Positions 9,664 through 18,358 of a stretch of DNA of 64,000 nt are shown in pieces (position 1 is the first letter of the stretch; each line of letters opens with the position of its first letter). The notes beneath the pieces are model-generated. The model was not told the origin of the DNA, ran no database searches, and saw only the letters and a list, made by a program, of their open reading frames with translations. Source of the stretch: Peptoniphilaceae bacterium (GTDB lineage Bacteria; Bacillota; Clostridia; Tissierellales; Peptoniphilaceae); contig CAJUSY010000023.1 of assembly GCA_910589545.1 (NCBI GenBank), positions 1 through 64,000 of the forward strand, written 5' to 3'. The translations under genes and the position numbers were made by a program.

Positions 9664-10405
9664 AAGACTTTCTCCTAATCATGAAAATATATGCAAAAAA
9701 ATTAACAAGTATTAACGAAAATAATCCTATTATGTAATTTAATATTCCATCATACGCAATAGCTTCAAACACATAAAATCCTTGATAGGAAAAGGCTCCT
9801 AAATTCAATGATCCAAGCAAAAATCCAGTAATAAGTATTCCAAAAAATGGTATAGTTGAAATAAGTAGTATATTTTTTATTCTATAACTTAATTGAATGG
9901 AAATTAAAGCTATTAACGACATAATTACTCCCTTCCATAAACTCAAAATAAAAGAAAAAAATATTGGTTTCCCAATAATCAAGTCAATAAAAATTTTGCT
10001 ATTTATTGTAGATTCTTTTGATATGGTATTAATTGGTACAAAGTTAATAAGTATCAAAGCCGAAATAAAATAAGAAGCAACTACAGCCAAAAAAACTACA
10101 CTCAATATTGATGCAACCTTTGAAATAGCTAATTGCTTAGAAGATATCCTCATACATTCCAAATCATAAAACTTATTTTTCTTTTCGTAAAAAATTTGCC
10201 ATACAAATGGTGCAATAAACAAAATAGGTGCTAAAAAATCTAAATAAGTAGTACTATACAAATACACTCCAACTTTATATTTGTAAGCTGCCACTTGTCC
10301 TTCTGTAAAACCCATAAACACAGTAAAAACAACTCCTACTAATACCGTTAAAAAAAACGGTATTAGTAGTTGTGAAATTGTCCTTTTGTAAATATTCTTA
10401 TTCAT
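9656..10405 (-). CDS. Smaller membrane protein, probable ABC permease
   Basis: This 249-aa protein has about six membrane helices in an ABC-2-like arrangement. A first helix (LLIPFFLTVLVGVVFTVF) is followed by an extracytoplasmic loop, a KKNKFYDLECMR cytoplasmic segment and four further helices. The start is two bases after the stop of the secreted-protein gene. Together with the 496-aa protein it would form a heterodimeric membrane domain for the ATPase. Direct evidence for its substrate is lacking; position suggests export of, or immunity to, the secreted protein. Confidence 0.7.
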   Translation of the reverse strand: MNKNIYKRTISQLLIPFFLTVLVGVVFTVFMGFTEGQVAAYKYKVGVYLYSTTYLDFLAPILFIAPFVWQIFYEKKNKFYDLECMRISSKQLAISKVASILSVVFLAVVASYFISALILINFVPINTISKESTINSKIFIDLIIGKPIFFSFILSLWKGVIMSLIALISIQLSYRIKNILLISTIPFFGILITGFLLGSLNLGAFSYQGFYVFEAIAYDGILNYIIGLFSLILVNFFAYIFMIRRKSYE

Positions 10406-10407
10406 AT

Positions 10408-10800
10408 TTAATTACTCTTCCATTGACCTCTAACAGTAAAATTAACAGGTTGGTTCCACTGACTTTGCATTTTAACTCTAATTTTACTATTTTTGTATTG
10501 TGAAGAATTGCCTGGCAATGTAACTGTTTTCCCTTTCGTTATTTTTCTAGCCCATGCCCCAGCTGCACTCCCATTCGTTTTTTCCATTCTTGCACTATAA
10601 TAGTATCCACCACCGTTAAAAGTAGATTTTAATGCTCCATTTGCTCCACCTGTTTGTTTTGTTTGATTTCCTGTCGCCACGTTACCTGCAAGTTTTCCAA
10701 TAGTAACATCAAACCCTTGATAAGTACTTCCAGCATAAACAGAACCCGTAGCTACTAGTGCTGACAATAAAACTCCTAGTGCTAATTTTTTAACTTTCAT
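10408..10800 (-). CDS. Small secreted protein, bacteriocin-like (DUF2712-like)
   Basis: The 130-aa product has a clear Sec signal peptide (KVKKLALGVLLSALVATGS, cleavage near VYA-GS). The mature part of about 107 residues is rich in Gly, Thr, Asn, Lys and aromatic residues and has no cysteine. The C-terminal half is beta-rich (KIRVKMQSQ, NFTVRGQWKSN). That layout reminds me of DUF2712 or lactococcin 972-type secreted proteins encoded beside dedicated ABC transporters, but I cannot confirm homology. It is the first gene of the operon, with GGAGGAAAT just before the ATG. A 44-bp inverted repeat overlaps its promoter. A toxin or signal role is inferred from context. Confidence 0.65.
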   Translation of the reverse strand: MKVKKLALGVLLSALVATGSVYAGSTYQGFDVTIGKLAGNVATGNQTKQTGGANGALKSTFNGGGYYYSARMEKTNGSAAGAWARKITKGKTVTLPGNSSQYKNSKIRVKMQSQWNQPVNFTVRGQWKSN

Positions 10801-10810
10801 ATTTCCTCCG

Positions 10811-10876
10811 TTACAATTAAATTAAAATCGATATCGATTTCAACTTAATTGTAATAATTTTAATCTTCTTTGTCAA
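10811..10876 (-). promoter_or_regulatory. Promoter overlapped by a 44-bp inverted repeat
   Basis: On the minus strand, TTGACA (10876-10871) and TACAAT (10853-10848) are separated by exactly 17 bp. The -10 lies in the first arm of an inverted repeat at 10811-10854 whose 22-bp arms differ at only two positions; its centre is the perfect palindrome AAATCGATATCGATTT. The repeat covers the -10 and the expected transcription start, the classic place for a repressor operator. Confidence 0.7.
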
Positions 10877-10920
10877 TATAATTTCTAAATTATCTTAAAG
10901 TGTTCTTTTCAATACAAGTT

Positions 10921-10994
10921 ACACATTAGTTTTAGTAAAAGCATCACACGCAATGCAATTCGATAAATTAATCGAACAAATAAAAGAAATTTGA
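10921..10994 (+). pseudogene. Displaced murF 3' end (right direct repeat)
   Basis: This 74-bp stretch encodes a MurF-like C-terminus in frame up to a TGA stop, with only conservative changes relative to the intact gene (TLVLVKASHAMQFDKLIE against TLILVKASHAMQFDKLVE). Nothing upstream of it resembles murF. It looks like the original 3' end of a related murF allele displaced when the cassette arrived. Confidence 0.85.
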
Positions 10995-11021
10995 CATCAA
11001 AATATTAAATAATATAAAAAC

Positions 11022-11059
11022 AACAAGCCCTTATGTACAAAAGTGCATAAGGGCTTGTT
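11022..11059. terminator. Bidirectional terminator, probably the ancestral murF terminator
   Basis: A 14-bp perfect stem (AACAAGCCCTTATG / CATAAGGGCTTGTT) lies between the displaced murF end and the converging TVP38 gene. It stands where a murF terminator would have been before the cassette came in. Confidence 0.8.
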
Positions 11060-11089
11060 TATTTCTAGGAAAGTTTGAGGCTTTCTTTT

Positions 11090-11773
11090 TTATATATTTT
11101 TCTTTGCTTTTTTGTCGTTATAAATTCTCTTCATCAACATTCCAAGTGCAAACACTCCGAATAAAATTATAAGTCCTTTTACCCATGTAGATGGATTTGT
11201 GGATTTACTTGCTGCATAAGAATAAATCAAAGTAGCTGGAAGTTGTCCAACTCCTGTAGCAACGAAAAATTCCCAGAACCCCATTGGTGTTAATCCTGCT
11301 GCATAACTTATTGGATCAAACGGAACGAATGGCAATAATCTTGCAACTAAAATAGCGTTCTTGCCGTACTTGTCAAAGAATCCTTCTACTTCCTTCAACG
11401 CTCCTTTTGTGGCAAACTTTTCTGCGATATCTCTTCCTAAAAATCTTGCAATTCCAAAACAAAGAGCTGCTCCTGCCATTGCAGATGTCCAGGACAATAT
11501 ACTTCCCTTAACCCATCCCCAAATAGCTGCATTTGAAAATGTAATGAAAAAAGCTGGGATTGGAGCTGCAACTGATTGCACTATCATCATTAAAAATGAT
11601 ATTACAACTGCGGTTTTTCCAAAAGATCTGATGTACGCTTTTACGCTTTCGAGGTTTTGAAACGCTTTTGACATGTTTCCTAATCCTTCTCTTAGCGGTT
11701 TGATAAATACAAATGCAAGAACCACCACAAGAATAACGACGATTTTTTTGATATGTTTATTTTCTAATTTCAA
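11090..11773 (-). CDS. TVP38/TMEM64 family membrane protein
   Basis: This 227-aa integral membrane protein belongs to the DedA-like/SNARE-associated superfamily, whose members are linked to lipid handling. Its core motif is clear (SAMAGAALCFGIARFLGRD, followed about 35 residues later by LLPFVPFDPISYAAGLT), with about five membrane helices. The start is TTG after GGAGGG. A longer paralogue at 35209-36393 shares nearly every residue of the central motif, including AAPIPAF and SNAAI. It is transcribed towards murF and ends at the shared terminator. Substrate not known. Confidence 0.88.
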   Translation of the reverse strand: MKLENKHIKKIVVILVVVLAFVFIKPLREGLGNMSKAFQNLESVKAYIRSFGKTAVVISFLMMIVQSVAAPIPAFFITFSNAAIWGWVKGSILSWTSAMAGAALCFGIARFLGRDIAEKFATKGALKEVEGFFDKYGKNAILVARLLPFVPFDPISYAAGLTPMGFWEFFVATGVGQLPATLIYSYAASKSTNPSTWVKGLIILFGVFALGMLMKRIYNDKKAKKNI

Positions 11774-11811
11774 AATTATCCCTCCTTATATTTATTATAT
11801 CAGATAAAAAA

Positions 11812-11846
11812 ATAAACACTTATTGAAATTTTCTATAAGTGTTTAT
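11812..11846 (-). terminator. Terminator after the symporter gene
   Basis: A 12-bp perfect stem (ATAAACACTTAT / ATAAGTGTTTAT) is followed on the minus strand by a run of T. It lies just after the symporter stop codon. Confidence 0.75.
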
Positions 11847-11859
11847 CATTTATTAAAAT

Positions 11860-13131
11860 TTACGAATTAAATTTTTCTCTATCAAAATACTCTTCACCAG
11901 AACTATTTGCGACGATAACAGTGCACACTGCATCACCTGTGATATTTATCGCTGTTCTAATCATATCCAAAATTCTGTCTATTCCCATTATCATTGCTAT
12001 TGCAGAAATCGGAAGTCCAATTGAATTGAACACCATTGATAAAGTTATCAAACCAACTGAAGGAATTCCAGCAGTACCCACTGATGCAAGTGTCGCTGCA
12101 GCAATTACTGTCAAGAAGTTTTGTGGAGTCAATTGCATTCCGTAAGCGTTCGCTGCAAATACTACTGCAACTCCTTGCATGATTGCTGTTCCGTCCATGT
12201 TGATAGTCGCTCCAAGTGGAATTGTAAATGAGGAAATTTTTCTGCTAACTCCAAGTTCTTCCAATTTGTTGATATTCATTGGAACTGTCGCATTTGATGA
12301 TGAAGTTGAAAAAGCAAATCCCAACACTGGGAAGAATTTCTTCAAGAATTTGAATGGATTTGCTTTCGCAAAAATCGTCAACAAAACCATGTATACTAAG
12401 AAAAGTTGAAGTCCCAATCCTAAAACTACTGTGAGCATGTATTTTAACATAGAGAATATTGCCGATAATCCCAAAGTTGCGAATGTCTTAGTGATAAGTG
12501 CAAATACGCCTATTGGTGCAAACTTCATTACAATCATAGTCATGTCCATCATTATGTCGTTGAATTCTTCGCAGATATTTGCAACATTGTGCGCTTTTTC
12601 TCCCAAATTCGCTAAAATAATTCCAACAAGCAATGCGAAGAAAATTATTTGCAACATATTTCCTTCTGCCATCGCTTGGATTGGATTTGTAGGAATTAAA
12701 TTCAACACGGTATCTTTTATTGAAACTGCTTTTGCAGGGTCAGCTTGTGCTGCTTGACTCACTTTGCTTAAATCAATTCCAACACCCGGCTTAATAAATG
12801 ATGCTAATAAAAGCGCCAAAGTTATCGCCAAAGCTGTAGTGAATAAATAAAACACTAGTGTTTTAACTCCGATTTTTCCTAATTTTTTAGTATCTCCCAT
12901 ACTCATGGCGCCAGTTACAAGTGAGAAAAACACTAAAGGAACCACAAGCATTTGCATTAATCTAATAAAGCCTTGTCCCAGTATATCAAATACACCATTT
13001 ACCAAAATAGTATCTTTTATGTACGATGAAGGAACAAATAGATTAAAAACTATTCCGACCAATAAACCCAAAAACAATCCAATGAATATTTGAGTTGTAA
13101 GTCCCATTTTTTTCTTTTGTTTCATAAACAT
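11860..13131 (-). CDS. Dicarboxylate/amino acid:cation symporter
   Basis: This 423-aa transporter belongs to the DAACS/glutamate transporter family, which imports acidic or neutral amino acids or C4-dicarboxylates with Na+ or H+. The serine-rich re-entrant loop is present (FAFSTSSSNATVPMN), followed by the family motifs IPLGATINMDGTA and LASVGTAGIPSVG. About eight helices and two hairpins fit the GltPh fold. Substrate choice between glutamate/aspartate, serine/threonine and dicarboxylates cannot be fixed by eye. It is flanked by its own terminator and has no obvious metabolic partner next door. Confidence 0.92.
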   Translation of the reverse strand: MFMKQKKKMGLTTQIFIGLFLGLLVGIVFNLFVPSSYIKDTILVNGVFDILGQGFIRLMQMLVVPLVFFSLVTGAMSMGDTKKLGKIGVKTLVFYLFTTALAITLALLLASFIKPGVGIDLSKVSQAAQADPAKAVSIKDTVLNLIPTNPIQAMAEGNMLQIIFFALLVGIILANLGEKAHNVANICEEFNDIMMDMTMIVMKFAPIGVFALITKTFATLGLSAIFSMLKYMLTVVLGLGLQLFLVYMVLLTIFAKANPFKFLKKFFPVLGFAFSTSSSNATVPMNINKLEELGVSRKISSFTIPLGATINMDGTAIMQGVAVVFAANAYGMQLTPQNFLTVIAAATLASVGTAGIPSVGLITLSMVFNSIGLPISAIAMIMGIDRILDMIRTAINITGDAVCTVIVANSSGEEYFDREKFNS

Positions 13132-13153
13132 CTTTCCCTTTCTAATTTTTTAA

Positions 13154-13999
13154 TTACAAGTTGTTTTTTTCAATGTATTTTTGCAAAGAAGTTTGCCAAT
13201 CTGTGAATTTGTATATTTGTGAAGTGTTCAATAAGAAGTTTTCCAAAGCAGTAAAATCAGGTCTGTGACCTTCAATTCTCAAATTCTCATCTTCGATAAC
13301 TTCTGCAGAAATTCCTTTTATTTTCAAGATTTCTTCTGCAAATTCTTTTCTACTAGCAACTCCTTCACATGATGCATGGTATATTCCGTAATCGTAAGTA
13401 TCCATCAATTTTACGATAAATTCTGCTAATTGGTATGCACTTGTTGGAGAAGAATATTGTGCTTTAGGAACCATTACTTTTCCAGTTTCTTGCGCTTCTT
13501 TTATAATGTCTTCCACTCTGTGATTTACAGGAGAAAACAACCAACTTGTTCTCAAAATAAAATGTTTTACGCTAAATTCCCTTACAAAATTTTCCCCCAT
13601 CAGTTTGCTCTTACCATACATTGTCGTTGGATGAGGTGTGTCGTATTCTCTGTATGCACTTCTGGATTGTCCGCTGAACACATCATCTGCTGACATGTGA
13701 ATAATTTTTGCATCTACAGTATTCGCTGCAACAGCCATGTTTCTAGCTCCCAGTGCATTTACTCTGAACGCTTCGTCTGGATTTTCTTGACATAAGGTAG
13801 GATCTGTAAGTGCAGAACAATTGATGATTACATTCGGTCTGTTTCTTCTTGCAAATATAGAAGTTTCTTCAGAATTTACAATATCTACAATGTATTTGTC
13901 TGTAGCTAGAACTTCATCTTCCAATGGATCCAAATATTTTTGTAAAATTTTCCCAATTTTTCCATCTGCACCACTTATCCATATTCTGTTTCTACTCAT
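13154..13999 (-). CDS. RmlD-like dTDP-4-dehydrorhamnose reductase family protein
   Basis: This NAD(P)-dependent extended SDR enzyme has the fold that makes dTDP-L-rhamnose in canonical RmlD. The 281-aa protein has a GADGKIGK nucleotide-binding loop, the INCSALTDP segment and the catalytic YxxxK (MYGKSK). No rmlA, rmlB or rmlC gene is nearby, so the gene stands alone between exonuclease III (9 bp upstream) and the symporter. It may act on a different nucleotide sugar, or the other rml genes may lie elsewhere. I keep the family name but not the symbol. Confidence 0.85.
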   Translation of the reverse strand: MSRNRIWISGADGKIGKILQKYLDPLEDEVLATDKYIVDIVNSEETSIFARRNRPNVIINCSALTDPTLCQENPDEAFRVNALGARNMAVAANTVDAKIIHMSADDVFSGQSRSAYREYDTPHPTTMYGKSKLMGENFVREFSVKHFILRTSWLFSPVNHRVEDIIKEAQETGKVMVPKAQYSSPTSAYQLAEFIVKLMDTYDYGIYHASCEGVASRKEFAEEILKIKGISAEVIEDENLRIEGHRPDFTALENFLLNTSQIYKFTDWQTSLQKYIEKNNL

Positions 14000-14008
14000 A
14001 ATCTCTCC

Positions 14009-14770
14009 TTAAAAATTTATTTCCAATTCAACTGGACAATGATCTGAACCCATTATGCTTTGATGAATTTTCGCATCCACAAGATTATCCTTCAAATCGT
14101 CACTAACTATAAAATAGTCAATTCTCCAGCCAGCATTTCTTTCTCTTGCTTTTGCAAAATACGACCAATAAGAATATTCATCCTTTTTATCAGGATAAAA
14201 ATATCTGAAAGTGTCGATGTATCCATCATTTAATAAAAGTGTCATTTTGTTTCTTTCTTCATCAGTAAATCCTGCAGAACGTATGTTGGATTGTGGATTT
14301 TTCAAATCAATTTCATTGTGTGCAACATTTAAATCCCCACACACAATTACAGGTTTTTTATCTCTTAAAATATTCAAATAATTGTGGAATTCATCTTCCC
14401 ACACCATTCTATAATCCAATCTCTCCAATTTTTGTTTGGAGTTCGGAGTGTAGACATTTACCAAGAAAAAATCTTCGTATTCGCAAGTAATCACACGCCC
14501 TTCCATGTCGTGCTCGTCAATTCCAATTCCAAAACTTATTCCAATTGGCTCAACTTTTGTGTACACCAAAGTTCCCGAATAACCAGCCTTGTTAGCTGAA
14601 TAGGAATATCTGTGATAGCCTTCGAAGTTCATTTCATCTGTCATTTGGTTTTCTTTCATTTTAATTTCTTGTAAACAAAAAATATCGGCATTCAAACTAT
14701 CAAATGCTTCCTTAAATCCTTTTTTCATAACGGCTCTGTATCCGTTAACATTCCATGATACTAATTTCAT
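14009..14770 (-). CDS. xth: Exodeoxyribonuclease III / AP endonuclease
   Basis: This DNA repair enzyme cuts 5' to abasic sites and removes 3' blocks. The 253-aa protein has all EEP-fold motifs: the Mg-binding asparagine in SWNVNGYRA, the catalytic glutamate in CLQEIKM, VNVYTPNS, the GDLNVAHNEIDL loop and the C-terminal GSDHCPVELEI with the catalytic Asp-His pair. Length is normal. The gene is 9 bp upstream of the RmlD-like gene and probably cotranscribed with it. Confidence 0.95.
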   Translation of the reverse strand: MKLVSWNVNGYRAVMKKGFKEAFDSLNADIFCLQEIKMKENQMTDEMNFEGYHRYSYSANKAGYSGTLVYTKVEPIGISFGIGIDEHDMEGRVITCEYEDFFLVNVYTPNSKQKLERLDYRMVWEDEFHNYLNILRDKKPVIVCGDLNVAHNEIDLKNPQSNIRSAGFTDEERNKMTLLLNDGYIDTFRYFYPDKKDEYSYWSYFAKARERNAGWRIDYFIVSDDLKDNLVDAKIHQSIMGSDHCPVELEINF

Positions 14771-14887
14771 ATCCTCACCTCTTATTTGTTATTTATTATA
14801 TCATATACAGTTTTAAAAACTGATAATTGTGATTCTAACTAACAATTATTTATACCCAAATAAATAAATTTTTAATAATTTACAATT

Positions 14888-14915
14888 TTGTTAAGTTTTC
14901 TCGATTTGATATAAT
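14888..14915 (+). promoter_or_regulatory. Probable promoter of the M16C peptidase
   Basis: TTGTTA at 14888-14893 is followed 16 bp later by a perfect TATAAT at 14910-14915. The peptidase start is 27 bp further on, with AAGGAG in front of it. Confidence 0.6.
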
Positions 14916-14942
14916 ATATTAAAAAGAAAAAAGGAGATTTTT

Positions 14943-17843
14943 ATGCAAGACTATAAAAATTTTAAATTAATAGATACAAGAGAATTGTCAGACATCAATT
15001 CAACAGCCTTTCTTTTTGAACACGAAAAAACAAAAGCAAAAGTTTTGAAACTAGCTAATGACGATGAAAACAAAGTTTTTTCAATTGCTTTCAAGACAAT
15101 TCCACAAGACAGCACAGGGGTTGCTCACATAATGGAGCATTCAGTTCTTAACGGATCCAAAAAATACACAACTCGTGAACCATTTATGGATTTGGTAAAA
15201 TCTTCGCTACAAACATTTTTGAATGCGATAACTTATCCGGATAAAACTTGCTATCCTGTAGCAAGTCGTAACGCCAAGGATTTCAAAAATCTTGTAGACG
15301 TTTATTTAGATGCAGTGTTCAACCCAATTGTTTACGAAAAGAAGAATATTTTCTACCAAGAAGGATGGCACTATGAAATCAAAAATATCGATGATGATAT
15401 CAAATACAACGGCGTTGTCTACAACGAAATGAAAGGTTCTTACAGTTCAATTTATACGATTATTTTCGATGAATTGTTCAAATATTTATACCCTGACACA
15501 ACTTACGCTCATTCATCGGGTGGTAATCCTTACAACATTCCAGATTTAACATACGAAAAATTCCTAGAATTTCACGACAAATACTACCATCCTTCAAATT
15601 CGTTTATTTATTTCTATGGAAATGGAAATATCGAAGAAGAATTGGATCATTTATCAGAATATTTAGATGATTATGATTACAAAGAAATTGACTCAGATAT
15701 ACCTTACCAAAAACCATTTGAGAAAACTAAAAAAGTTGAAGTCGAATACAACATTTCAAAAGACGAAAACCCTGATGGAAAAGATATGTTGGTTTATGCA
15801 GCAAATGTTGGTCACATCACAGATGTAAAAGACGTTTTCGTTTCAACTATTTTAAGCGATGTGTTGTTTTCCAATGAATCTGCAATAATCAAAGAAAAAT
15901 TGTTGCAAGAAAACATCTGTGAATCTGTAGAGAGCGTATCGTCTTACGGTCAAGAACTTACAATGGGTGTTATCGCTGAAAATTCAGACACAAAAAATAC
16001 AGAAAAATTCGAACAATTAATCAAAAACGAATTAGAAAATATCGTAAAAAACGGAATTGACAAAGATGAACTCACTTCTACTCTTAACAAATTGGAATAT
16101 GATTTGAAAGAAGCAGGAAGTTTCCACACAAAAGGAATTATATATTTCTTAAAATCAGCTTTAAGCTTCATGTATTCTGACAGCTACTACGATCAATTGC
16201 AATTCTCAAAAACTCTATTAGAATGTAGAAAATTGATAGAGACAGATTACTACGAAAAATTCATTGAAGAAAAAATATTGAATAATAAATTCAAATTGAT
16301 TTTATCATTGAAAGCAACTCCCGGTCTTAATTTGAAAAAAGACAACGAAGTTAAGGAAAAGCTAAAACAATACAAGGATAGTTTGTCCGATGAAGAGTTA
16401 GATGAATTGATAGATTTGAACAAGAAATTAGAAAAATTCCAATCAGAAGAAGACACAAAGGAACAAAAAGAAACAATTCCAACATTGGAACTTTCAGACA
16501 TTGATGCAAAGCTTGAAGATATGGAAAGAATCGAAAAGAAAATCGACAATTACACATTCCTAAATCCAAATCTGTTCACATCAAACATCCACTACGCCTC
16601 ATTTATGTTTGATTTGTCGAAATTCTCACAAAAAGACTACTTCTACTTGTCGCTTCTATCTGATTATATCGGACTTAGTGACACCAAAAATTACGACTAC
16701 AAAAAACTCTACACTCAAACATATCTTAAATCTGGCGGAGTATTCACGACAATTCATTTGAATAACGTCAAAAATTCGAAAGATTTGAAGTCCAACTTTG
16801 TGTTTAGTTTCAAAACAATTGAAAAAACTGAAGATGAGTGCATCAAAATCTTAGAAGAATACTTGTTCAACGTGAAATTCGATGACAAAAATAGATTCAA
16901 AAATATACTACAAAACCTAAAACAAGATTACAAACAAAAAATATTAGAAGCTGGTAACCAATTTGCACTAATGAGATCCATGGCATCATTCTCCGAAAGA
17001 AGTGTATTAGAAGATGAATGTTCTGGTTTTAGCTATTATGAAAAATTGTGCGATATATTAAATGATTTCGACGAAAAAGCGGAAATCACGCTAAATAAAT
17101 TACAAGACTACTACGAAAAAATCGTAAATTCAAATAATATGATTGTAAGCATAATCAACGAACGTGAATCTGCTAATAAATTCTTCGACAAATTACAACA
17201 ATCATTGATTTCAAAAATGAGCACACAAGAAACCGACGTCAAATCTTCTCCAACTAAGTTTTTCAAATTAAAAGAAGGATACAAAACTTCTTCAAATGTG
17301 AATTACGTCGTAAAATCAGCGGATTTGAAAAAATACGGGTTTGAATACAATTCCAAAATAACTGTGTTGACAAATATATTGAACACTTCATTCTTGTACA
17401 ACGAAGTCAGAGCAAAAGGCGGCGCTTACGGAGTTGGAATGAGCGTAAGCTTGAACGGAATATTGTATGTGTATTCTTACAGGGATCCTAACATCAAAAA
17501 TACAATCGACATCTACGATCAAATCGACAAATTCGTCGAAAACATGAGCTTCGATGAAAAAGAAATGAAACAATTCATCATTGGAACTGTAAACCAATTC
17601 AACCCACCAATGACGACATTCACAAAAGGAAGTCGTTCGATAAACATGTATTTGTCGAAAAGAACAATAGAAGATTACGAAAATTATCTTGAAAATATGC
17701 TACACACAAAGGTTGACGATTTGAAACAATTCTCCGATTTAATCAAAAAAGCAATGAAAGAAAATCATCTAGTAGTTGTAGGAAATGATACAAAAATCGA
17801 TGAAGATGCAAATCTTTTCGACAAAGTAATAAATGTAGAATAA
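14943..17843 (+). CDS. M16C-family zinc metallopeptidase (presequence protease-like)
   Basis: This is a large peptidase of the insulinase superfamily that degrades peptides inside a closed chamber; the M16C members include PreP/Cym1. The inverted zinc motif HxxEH is at residues 62-66 (HIMEHSVLNGS), and the family segments TFLNAITYPDKTCYPVASR and VVYNEMKGSYSS follow. The 966-aa length fits the full two-half chamber, with the C-terminal RAKGGAYGVGMS segment present. There is no signal peptide, so it is cytoplasmic. It is a single-gene transcription unit with its own promoter and terminator. Confidence 0.93.
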   Translation: MQDYKNFKLIDTRELSDINSTAFLFEHEKTKAKVLKLANDDENKVFSIAFKTIPQDSTGVAHIMEHSVLNGSKKYTTREPFMDLVKSSLQTFLNAITYPDKTCYPVASRNAKDFKNLVDVYLDAVFNPIVYEKKNIFYQEGWHYEIKNIDDDIKYNGVVYNEMKGSYSSIYTIIFDELFKYLYPDTTYAHSSGGNPYNIPDLTYEKFLEFHDKYYHPSNSFIYFYGNGNIEEELDHLSEYLDDYDYKEIDSDIPYQKPFEKTKKVEVEYNISKDENPDGKDMLVYAANVGHITDVKDVFVSTILSDVLFSNESAIIKEKLLQENICESVESVSSYGQELTMGVIAENSDTKNTEKFEQLIKNELENIVKNGIDKDELTSTLNKLEYDLKEAGSFHTKGIIYFLKSALSFMYSDSYYDQLQFSKTLLECRKLIETDYYEKFIEEKILNNKFKLILSLKATPGLNLKKDNEVKEKLKQYKDSLSDEELDELIDLNKKLEKFQSEEDTKEQKETIPTLELSDIDAKLEDMERIEKKIDNYTFLNPNLFTSNIHYASFMFDLSKFSQKDYFYLSLLSDYIGLSDTKNYDYKKLYTQTYLKSGGVFTTIHLNNVKNSKDLKSNFVFSFKTIEKTEDECIKILEEYLFNVKFDDKNRFKNILQNLKQDYKQKILEAGNQFALMRSMASFSERSVLEDECSGFSYYEKLCDILNDFDEKAEITLNKLQDYYEKIVNSNNMIVSIINERESANKFFDKLQQSLISKMSTQETDVKSSPTKFFKLKEGYKTSSNVNYVVKSADLKKYGFEYNSKITVLTNILNTSFLYNEVRAKGGAYGVGMSVSLNGILYVYSYRDPNIKNTIDIYDQIDKFVENMSFDEKEMKQFIIGTVNQFNPPMTTFTKGSRSINMYLSKRTIEDYENYLENMLHTKVDDLKQFSDLIKKAMKENHLVVVGNDTKIDEDANLFDKVINVE

Positions 17844-17858
17844 AATATCCATTAACCA

Positions 17859-17887
17859 AAAATAGGACTGTAAAACAGCCCTATTTT
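17859..17887. terminator. Terminator after the M16C peptidase
   Basis: A 12-bp stem with one mismatch (AAAATAGGACTG / CAGCCCTATTTT) around a TAAAA loop is followed by a run of T. Confidence 0.75.
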
Positions 17888-18352
17888 TTTAATTTTAACG
17901 CTAGATTTTTCTTGATGGATTCCATTAAATCGTAATCGTCCTTGTAATTTCCTGAAATTTCACGCGTATTCTCATTATATGCTAAATCATGGATATTCTC
18001 GGTAAATTCTTTTACTAAATCCAATACCGTACAACGACCCAATTTGGATTCACAGTATCTCTGAAACGAAAAATCTTTATTTCCATATTCTAATTGTTTA
18101 AATCTCAAACTTAGTTCAGGAACTCCAGATTTTCCTGGATACACGAAAAACATATCTCCGCACGCCCATCTGTCAGGTCTGTACCTGTAATCATCGCTGT
18201 CTGGATACAAACAATAATTCCATCTCAAAAAACCTTTCATATCGAAAAGATAAGTCATATAACCTACTAATCTCGATTCAATAAAATTGCTTTTTACGAA
18301 CTGATTCAAATTAAAAGGTGTCCAACAAACATACCAAGTCATATCCTTAAAA
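17881..18352 (-). pseudogene. C-terminal remnant of a DUF4091 (GH123-like) protein
   Basis: About 155 residues resemble the C-terminal half of DUF4091 glycoside-hydrolase-like proteins, which are normally above 500 residues: WYVCWTPFNLNQF, a GFLRWNYCLYPDSDDY segment, and GDMFFVYPGKSGVPELSLR. The similarity stops near 18352. Reading upstream continues only by chance into DNA that belongs to a different gene on the other strand. No ribosome binding site fits a start here. I read it as the surviving 3' end of a gene cut by a deletion. If it is expressed, an open frame of 190 codons (17881-18453) is possible. Confidence 0.55.
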
Positions 18353-18358
18353 TTTGAT

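Noticed and set aside
10408..10800. A lantibiotic or other modified peptide precursor
   Set aside because: The protein has a Sec signal peptide, no cysteine in the mature part and no modification enzyme gene nearby.
7505..10920. A transposon or integrative element with its own enzyme
   Set aside because: No transposase or integrase and no terminal inverted repeats are seen. Only the murF-end repeats bracket the cassette.
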